Assembly (NCBI GenBank): GCA_017311185.1
Contig: JAESUZ010004921.1
Coordinates: 186,001-250,000, forward strand
Origin: Proteles cristata cristata
Lineage: Eukaryota; Chordata; Mammalia; Carnivora; Hyaenidae
Direction of reading: 5' to 3'
Length of the DNA stretch: 64,000 nt
Shown here: positions 57,648-64,000 of the stretch, one piece after another
How the letters are laid out: every line of letters begins with the position of its first letter
How positions within the stretch are numbered: position 1 is the first letter of the stretch
The notes under the pieces: generated by a model
What the model was told of the DNA's origin: nothing
The model's database searches: none
The model's input: only the letters and a program-made list of their open reading frames with translations
Program-made: the position numbers and the translations under genes

Positions 57648-58384
57648 ATACTCCTAGAGTCACACAAACATAAAGTAAACCATTCAAACAACATATTAGG
57701 AATGTACAAAGAAATCTATGCTTTTGAAAGTAAAAATACTCTGTTAAAATGATTACAATATCTTTCTTCATTTACTTTTTGAATTCCTTTTGTTTAACAG
57801 GAAGTTAACAACTTTTCATTATTCACACTATGTGATTTAATATGAATACTCTAAAATAGTTCAGTGCCAGTTTCTTTTTAGATTTTTAAAACCCACATTT
57901 AAAAAATTTTTGAATGTCTTTAATATTTAAGTTAATCCCTTGAGCAAAGAATGCAAAATTTGCTGTTAAAACATCATTTTAAAACTAGTATATTTCTATA
58001 TTAGGAATTAAAAGAAAGTAACTAACATATTTACCCATAACCCATACCTATGATTCGTATGTGTTTATATCTGGAAAACATATTTTATTGACTAGGGTTC
58101 ACTGACTTGGATATATAAATAGGGGTTTAGTGACTTGGGCTTACTGATCATATTTATTTGATCCTCATTATTCATAGATTCTGCTTTTGTGAATTTATCT
58201 ACTTTCTAAAATATAATTGTGACCCCCAAATTGATACCTGCAGTTCATTCAGTCTTTTTTGGGCATGTGCAACACAGTGATCTATTTGATTTAGCCGTGG
58301 CCCAAGTTCTCAGCTGAGGTGGGACAGAACCTTCGTGCCTCTGCTCTCATATAATGATGACCAGAAGATGAAGAATGTGGGGGC

Positions 58385-58560
58385 AGTGCAATGTAGCACA
58401 AGAGGGATGGATGGACAGGGTTTGAACTCCAACTCTGGCACCTGTCAGTAGGATACCCTCAGGCAAGTCACTAACACCTCTGAACCTCATTTTCTGTTAA
58501 GAAAAATTGAATCTACCAGAATGAGTTGTTTTTAGGATTTGAAATTATTATTTATGTGAG
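58385..58560 (+). mobile_element. MIR remnant
   Basis: GGGTTTGAACTCCAACTCTG, CAGGCAAGTCACTAACACCTC and GAACCTCATTTTCTGTTAAG occur in MIR core order. Ancient and decayed. Confidence 0.6.
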
Positions 58561-58795
58561 ATGTATATGTATGTTTTCATTTCCCATAGAAACCTTGGTT
58601 TAGTAGTAGCTAATTCAGTGTTTGCAGTGACTTATAGGCCATAATTACCTGAGATAATGAGAATCAAATGTATATGTATATGTCTGTATTTTTTACTAGT
58701 ATGAATATATTTCTGCATGCTATAACATGGATTTAGTACAATCCAAATACATATTTCATATAGAACATGTATATTCTCACGTTAATATTTTTGTG

Positions 58796-59014
58796 GTTTT
58801 TTTTTTTTAATGTTTTATTTATTTCTGAGAGAGAGACAGCATGAGCAGGGGAGGGTCAGAGAGAAAGAGAGAGAGATACAGAATCTGATGCAAGCTCCAG
58901 GCTCTGAGCTAACTGTTAGCACAGAACCCAACACAGGGCTCAAACCCACAAGCCATGAGATCATGACCTGAGTTGAAGTCAGACACTTAACCGACTGAGC
59001 CACCCAGGCGCCCC
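58796..59014 (-). mobile_element. SINEC-type SINE, reverse orientation
   Basis: T run at the left, CTGAGAGAGAGACAGCATGAGC body, decayed B box (GGGCTCAAACCCAC), head GCCACCCAGGCGCCCC. The flanks GTTAATATTTTTG and GGTAATATCTTTG suggest a diverged target duplication. Confidence 0.92.
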
Positions 59015-60705
59015 TCAGGTAATATCTTTGAAAATATTCTCAAGATTACCTTCAATATTATTTTACAGATGTATAGATTTTTACTTAGCATTGTTCTCCA
59101 TGTAGGTATTTACTTGGGTTTCCTAGGTTTTTGCCACTCTAAATTGTAATGAATACCTATACCCATAAATTAATTGCACTTTTCAAGTAATCTGAAGAAG
59201 CAGAAATTTTACACTTTGGGATATGTCATAATTACTTAGTAGCTTCTATGATATAGTTACAATCCTTCTTTGCTTCAAAGATTATAAACATGATTTTTAA
59301 ATATATCTCTCTGACAGAGCAGGGAGAAGGTACCTCCGGCTCTTTTTTTGGTGTGCCACTAGAGTTGAACTAGAGTCCAGCAAAATGGTAAGGAGAATCC
59401 TGGGATTGTATTTAGAATAACCATTTGTGTACCTGTGTCTTATATGAGATAGAGGAAGGAAAAAGAAATCAGAGTCTTCTCATTCTGGTGTAAGAAAAGC
59501 AGCAAGGATGAATGAGGGAAATGTTCCCTTATTTGGGGATCCTAGAGCTCTTTCACACACCACCTGATAAGGATCTTTACTATGCTATACTTACACATAC
59601 AACTCCAAGTGGTAGGCTTAGGCAGTCAACTACAGTTAATGGTTGTACAATTTGAGATTTTCATACAGGACATATACCAGGTAGTTCACACCATCGGAAC
59701 TGAGTCTAAAACAAAGAAAGTATATATGCGGCTGAAGTGAGCACTATAGAAAGTAGAGACACATTAGCCAAATACCCTAATAAGAGGAAAGTCAACCCAG
59801 GGCCAGAATAATGGCCAGTTGAGTCCTGAATCTTGGTCTTATTTCTGAAAATATCTGACTGAGTGAAGTTGAACAGAATTCTTGAATATTGCAATTGCAT
59901 GTCAGCTTTAAATACTCCCTTTATGTTATTTTTTTTAAAAACTATGTTTCTTTGTAAATTCTGAAATGATGCAGCAAGCCAAATACTGCTTTTGTCAAAA
60001 TGCAATTAAAATAAAAATACTTCTTTCAGTATGAGTTGTTCACTATTCTACTTTGTTTCATTTTGCCTGTTACTTATACTACAAAGATAACTAAAGAGCA
60101 GTATCTCTTGATGCAAAAGCAGTTAAGAGTAATCTGGCTCCTTACTATTAAGCTTGATATTTTTTTTCCTGGCTCCAATATTAGCCATTTGAGAGAGGTC
60201 ACTAAATCATTCTAGCTCAGATACCTCCTGCAATGTCTATATAGCAGGATAAAATAGAATAAGATGATTAATAGGTTGGTATTGTCAGAAGGACCTTGAA
60301 AGCATCATTTGTGGATATCAAGTCTGCAGAAAATGGACATATAAGCATATAATCAAATTGCTATTTTGCTCTATTATGTTAAGTTTTTCTTATAATGCTT
60401 GATAAGTAAATTTCTTCCTAAATTCACATAATCAAACATAAGAGATAATACTTCTGAGTAAGACTAGATACTATGTTGTAACAGAAATATTGAATTAAAT
60501 CTGTGTTGTGCCTAAAATAAATCCCTAGAGAACCTATGGTAGTTAAGCCTATGAGACTAAAAGATGCATTAAGAAAATAAATAAGTAAATAAAAAGAAAA
60601 GTAAACCTGAGTTAATAGGCTTTATGTTGTTGATACTGTTACCTTTGTTATCTACACAACAGCACATAAATGACTCAACTAGAAGATATTCTTAATGTTG
60701 CTTCT
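59015..60705. other. Non-genic stretch, nothing recognised
   Basis: About 1.7 kb of AT-rich DNA; the antisense open frame near 59706-60005 (99 codons) has no recognised domain. Confidence 0.45.
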
Positions 60706-61240
60706 ATCAGTCAGGATTCAACCAGTGAGGCAGAAATCAAAATCAGGGGGAGATATATATACATACACATATACAATACAATCATGTGAAGTCTTTAGGG
60801 CAAGCAATGAGAAAGGGAAGGCCTCAAGCAGGGGAGAATCTGAAGCTGAAACTTACTGTCCATAGGAAGTATCCTCCTAACTCCAGGAAGGACTAAACCC
60901 TCTTTTAAAGGCATTCCATCTGTTTAGATCAGATCCACCCAGGATAATCTCTTTTTTTATTAAAGTCAATTGATTGAAGACTTTAATCACATCTGAACCA
61001 TCACTTCACAGCAGCAACTAAATTATCGTTTGATTGAATAAATACAAGAAGGTATATTCATGCCACAAAATGACCCCTTTCCTTCTGTCTTCCAACTCAT
61101 GTAGAAGAATATCCATTGTAGCGCACACTGACTGGGAACAGACTAGAAAGGGAAATCTGGGAAGTGAAGTACAAATGAGAAAATTTGACACAATAAAAGC
61201 CATCACAGTTCACCCCCTTGCCAAAAGAGCACCCATATAG
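60706..61240 (+). mobile_element. Possible ancient mammalian interspersed repeat
   Basis: TATCAGTCAGGATTCAACCAG, GATCAGATCCACCCAGGATAATCTC and GACTTTAATCACATCTG resemble blocks of an old mammalian repeat. Family and limits uncertain. Open frames on both strands around 61018-61240 are not supported. Confidence 0.35.
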
Positions 61241-61420
61241 ATCTTAAAATCACAATTACACTCTAAATAAGATAGTAACTTCTGCCTAATATGACACAAA
61301 TAACCTGTGTTCTATCAAAAATAGGCTTACTATTCCCCAGAGAACAATACGAAGTCTCTGGGTGATATTTACTCTTCCCTCTTGATTTTGAAGGGAAAAC
61401 ACAGTATTTGATTAATGTAT
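61241..61420. other. Short non-genic spacer
   Basis: Nothing recognised. Confidence 0.3.
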
Positions 61421-61438
61421 ATTCAAACATATTCATTT

Positions 61439-61653
61439 TTTTTTTAAAGGTTTTTATTTATTTCTAGGAGAGAGAGAGAGACAGCGTGAGCAGGGGAGGG
61501 TCAGAGAGAGAGGGAGTCACAGACTGGAACAGGCTCCAGGTTCTGAGCTGGCAGTCAGCACAGAGCCCGACGCGGGGCTCGAACCCACGAACCGCGAGAT
61601 CATGACCTAAGCGAAAGTTGGACGCTTAACCGACTAAGCCACCCAGGCGCCCC
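61439..61653 (-). mobile_element. Young SINEC-type SINE, reverse orientation
   Basis: Flanked by a perfect 18-bp target duplication ATTCAAACATATTCATTT (61421-61438, 61654-61671). Nearly consensus, with CpGs intact in GCCCGACGCGGGGCTCGAAC and ACCGCGAGATC. Confidence 0.97.
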
Positions 61654-61671
61654 ATTCAAACATATTCATTT

Positions 61672-62058
61672 AAAAATAAGGAAGAAATATTACAGCCCTC
61701 TTTTCTCACACTGATCATGTGGTTGTATCTTGTATTTATAACTACTTTCTTCTACTCCATTCCATATTCCCTTTGCCCTCAGCAACAACCTCAGCTGGTT
61801 GTGGTTCTTTGCCTAATGAGGTGACTTAAACATTCATGATTGAAGGGTCTAAGTCATTATCATTGTTGAACACATAAATTTTTTAAAAACAAAAACAGAA
61901 ACCCCACAAGCTTCATTGCCTGAGGAGTACCCTTCCATTGTGACTAGGCAGTCACTATATAGCCAATAGTGACTATGTGCATATTTCTTCACTTTTACAT
62001 ACACAAGGGCTGAGACCATGTCTATATCATTATAGGATAACAAACACTGGAAATAATC
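61672..62058. other. Non-genic stretch, nothing recognised
   Basis: No supported feature. Confidence 0.4.
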
Positions 62059-62076
62059 GAGTTAATTCTGTTTCCT

Positions 62077-62301
62077 TTTTTTAAAAATTTTTTTAAATGT
62101 TTTATTTATTTCTAGGTGAGAGAGAGAGACAGCGTGAGCAGGGGAGGGTCAGAGAGAGAGGGAGTCACAGACTGAAACAGGCTCCAGGCTCTGAGCTGGC
62201 AGTCAGCACAGAGCCTGAAGCGGGGCTCAAACCCACAAACCATGAGATCATGACCTAAGCGAAAGTCGGATGCTTAACCGACTAAGCCACCCAGGTGTCC
62301 T
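62077..62301 (-). mobile_element. Young SINEC-type SINE, reverse orientation
   Basis: Flanked by a perfect 18-bp target duplication GAGTTAATTCTGTTTCCT (62059-62076, 62302-62319). Young-group body, some CpGs lost (GAAGCGGGGCTCAAACCC, AACCATGAGATC), so slightly older than 61439-61653. Confidence 0.96.
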
Positions 62302-62319
62302 GAGTTAATTCTGTTTCCT

Positions 62320-62540
62320 AATATACACTTTAATTTCTTATTATAAAGAACTTAATAAATATGACCATCATATAAATGACAAAGAAAATCACCATTAATC
62401 CTACAATCCACCACAGCAATCATACTAAATGGTATAATATGGTTTGAAATTAGGACATGGGACACTGGATACATCCAGCTTAGTTCTTCCTCAAGATTGC
62501 AAGACTTCAACAGAAACAAACAAACAAACAAAAAAACCTT
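62320..62540. other. Short non-genic spacer
   Basis: Ends with an AAAC-unit run at about 62513-62536; nothing else recognised. Confidence 0.35.
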
Positions 62541-64000
62541 TGGAATTAACAAATGAATTCAGTAAAGTTGCAGGATACAAAAATCAAAATATAAAAGTTA
62601 GTTGCATTCATGCACACTAATGTGGGAGCCCGACAGTGACCACAAGAAAGCGTGGTTAGGGACGCTGGGATGTGCCTGCACACGGGGCTCCCTGCCTGGG
62701 CAAGGCATTCCTGCAAACAGGATGCTCTGCCAGGGGGCCTGCACACAGTATCCAAGTTTAATGGTCCGCTTGCAAACGAGGGAACATGCCCTCCTTAGAA
62801 ATAAGGAGAAGGCTGGAATTGTGAGCAGGCCTCTTAGTAAACATGTTGTGGTCGCTTCCTCCCTTTGCTCCCCCCTGTCCTTGAAATGTGTTTGGCTACT
62901 TGCTCTTAATTGGTAAAGGAATGCATCTTGTAGATTTTAGTTTGCATCCAATTACCGGGTATAAAGTAAACCGCAAGAGGGGCTTGCGTAGACTTGTTCC
63001 TCTGGCCGGAGTTGTGTCTCTGTCTGTCTTTTGTGTCATTTCATCCGCAACACACTAATAATGAACTATCAGAAAGAAAAATTAAGAAAAAGTCATTAAC
63101 AACTGCATCAAAAATTTTTTTAAAAATACCTAGGAAAATAATTGAGACAGTGAAAGATCCTGAAAACTGTAACATATTAATGAAAGAAACTGTGGAAGAA
63201 ACAAATAAATGGAAAGATATTCCATACTCGCGGATTAGAAGAATTAATATTAAAATGTCCATACTACCCAAAGCAATCTATATTTGTTGATATTCTGATC
63301 AAAATTCCAATGGCATATATCACAGAAGTTAAAAAAACAACAACTAAAATTTGTATGAAAGCACAAAAGCCTCTGAATAGCCAATCAATATTGAGAAAGA
63401 ACTAAGCTGGATGTATCACATGTCCTGATTTCAAACTATACTACAAAGCTGTAGCAATCAAAACGATATGCTATGGTCATACGAACAAATAGGTCACTGG
63501 AACGGAACAGAGACTACAGAAATAAACCGATGCATATATGGTCAGTTAATTATAACAAAGGAACCAAGAATATAATACAGGAAGGACAGTCTTTTCAATA
63601 AATGGTGTTGGAAAAACTGGATAGCCACATGCAAGAGAATGGAACTGGCCCACTATCTCACACTATACACAAAAATAAACCTAAAATAGATTAAAGATTT
63701 GAATATAAGACTTGAAAACACAGACCTAGAGGAAAGCATAGAGCCAAGCCCTTTGACATCAGTATTGGGAATGATTTTTTTGGATTTGACACCATAATCA
63801 AAGACAACAAAATCAAGAAAAAACAAGTGCAACTACATCAAACTAAAAAGCTTCTGTACAACAATGGAAACCAACAAAATTAAAATGCATTTTACCAAAT
63901 GGGAGAAAATATTTTCATATCGTGTATTTGATAAAGGGCTTAATATCTAATAAGGAACTCATATATGCCAATAGCAAAAACCCCTCAAATCCAATTAAAA
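62541..64000 (+). pseudogene. Older LINE-1 ORF2, split by an ERV LTR and running off the window
   Basis: The reverse-transcriptase half of ORF2 is recognisable on both sides of the LTR. Before it: GAATTCAGTAAAGTTGCAGG and GTTGCATTCATGCACACTAA. After it: AATAAATGGAAAGATATTCC, ATGTCCATACTACCCAAAGC, AATGGTGTTGGAAAAACTGG and CTTCTGTACAACAATGGAAA. It corresponds to copy B from about 39255 to 40290. Stops and small indels are frequent, placing it in age between the young copies and the ancient remnants. The sequence continues past 64000. Confidence 0.88.
62621..63052 (+). mobile_element. Solo ERV LTR, class II-like
   Basis: A 432-bp element beginning TGTGGGAGCCCGACAG and ending CATCCGCAACA (TG...CA), inserted in the older LINE-1 with a perfect 6-bp target duplication CACTAA (62615-62620, 63053-63058). 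Removing it restores continuity of the LINE-1. A TATA-like GGGTATAAAGTAAACC lies near 62958, followed by a U5-like T/C/G-rich end. Six-base duplications are usual for class II (betaretrovirus-like) ERVs; the class rests on this and on general layout. GC content is clearly higher than the surroundings. No internal viral genes adjoin it. Open frames crossing it on either strand are chance. Confidence 0.85.

Larger units (their letters stand above)
55820..58795. other. Long non-genic stretch with MIR remnants
   Basis: About 3 kb without exons. Segments 55905-56120 (GGCTCTGGAACCGG ... AGTTCCATGACCTTGG) and 58385-58560 (GGTTTGAACTCCAACTCTGGCAC ... TCAGGCAAGTCACTAAC ... CTGAACCTCATTTTC) are probable MIR copies in + orientation. 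A CA run lies at 57620-57647. The part 56900-57520 is repeat-free, of balanced composition, and could be a conserved non-coding element. Confidence 0.5.

Noticed and set aside
62994..63290. 98-codon open frame ending in recognisable ORF2 peptide
   Set aside because: It starts inside the solo LTR and runs across the target duplication into LINE-1 ORF2, so it is an accidental fusion.

Overview
This is a stretch of carnivoran nuclear DNA, very probably from a cat-like (feliform) animal. I see no host protein-coding exon, rRNA, functional tRNA gene or CRISPR array. The evidence for the lineage is 23 copies of a tRNA-derived SINE of the feliform SINEC type (head GGGGCGCCTGGGTGGCTCAG, B box GGTTCGAGCCC, CT-rich body, AATAAA and A tail). 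Carnivore-type LINE-1 elements accompany them. The species cannot be named from this window.

Layout. 1-10 kb: AT-rich non-genic DNA with three SINEs, MIR remnants, an old LTR-like repeat, and a 325-bp sequence present twice without a visible difference (7192-7516 and 8661-8985). 10-12.5 kb: a stack of nested insertions, namely an old MaLR-type LTR carrying a SINE, a short LINE-1 3' end, a young SINE, and another SINE split by a solo class I ERV LTR with a 4-bp target duplication. 12.5-25 kb: mostly unremarkable DNA with scattered SINEs and ancient LINE-1 or other old repeat remnants. 25.4-32.4 kb: a full-length but decayed LINE-1 (copy A). 34.0-41.2 kb: a second, much better preserved full-length LINE-1 (copy B) in the same orientation. 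Copy B has a duplicated 5'UTR promoter segment, one stop in ORF1, one single-base frameshift in ORF2, and two stretches of foreign sequence separated by poly(A) runs at its 3' end. 41-62 kb: non-genic DNA with further SINEs, a short LINE-1 3' end at 50.6 kb, ancient LINE-1 and other old repeats, and microsatellites. 62.5-64 kb: an older LINE-1 ORF2 running off the window, split by a solo class II-like ERV LTR with a 6-bp target duplication.

How the parts relate. The only sequences with clear biochemical meaning are mobile elements. LINE-1 ORF1 encodes an RNA-binding chaperone and ORF2 an endonuclease/reverse transcriptase. This machinery is believed to mobilise the SINEs as well, which fits their A tails and 7-19 bp target duplications. 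The LTRs are regulatory remnants of retroviral insertions that lost their internal genes by LTR-LTR recombination. The window otherwise looks like an intergenic region or a large intron. No undescribed biological system is evident. The most noteworthy items are the near-intact LINE-1 with serial 3' transduction-like tails, its 5'UTR tandem duplication, the 325-bp duplication set among microsatellites, and the datable nested insertions.
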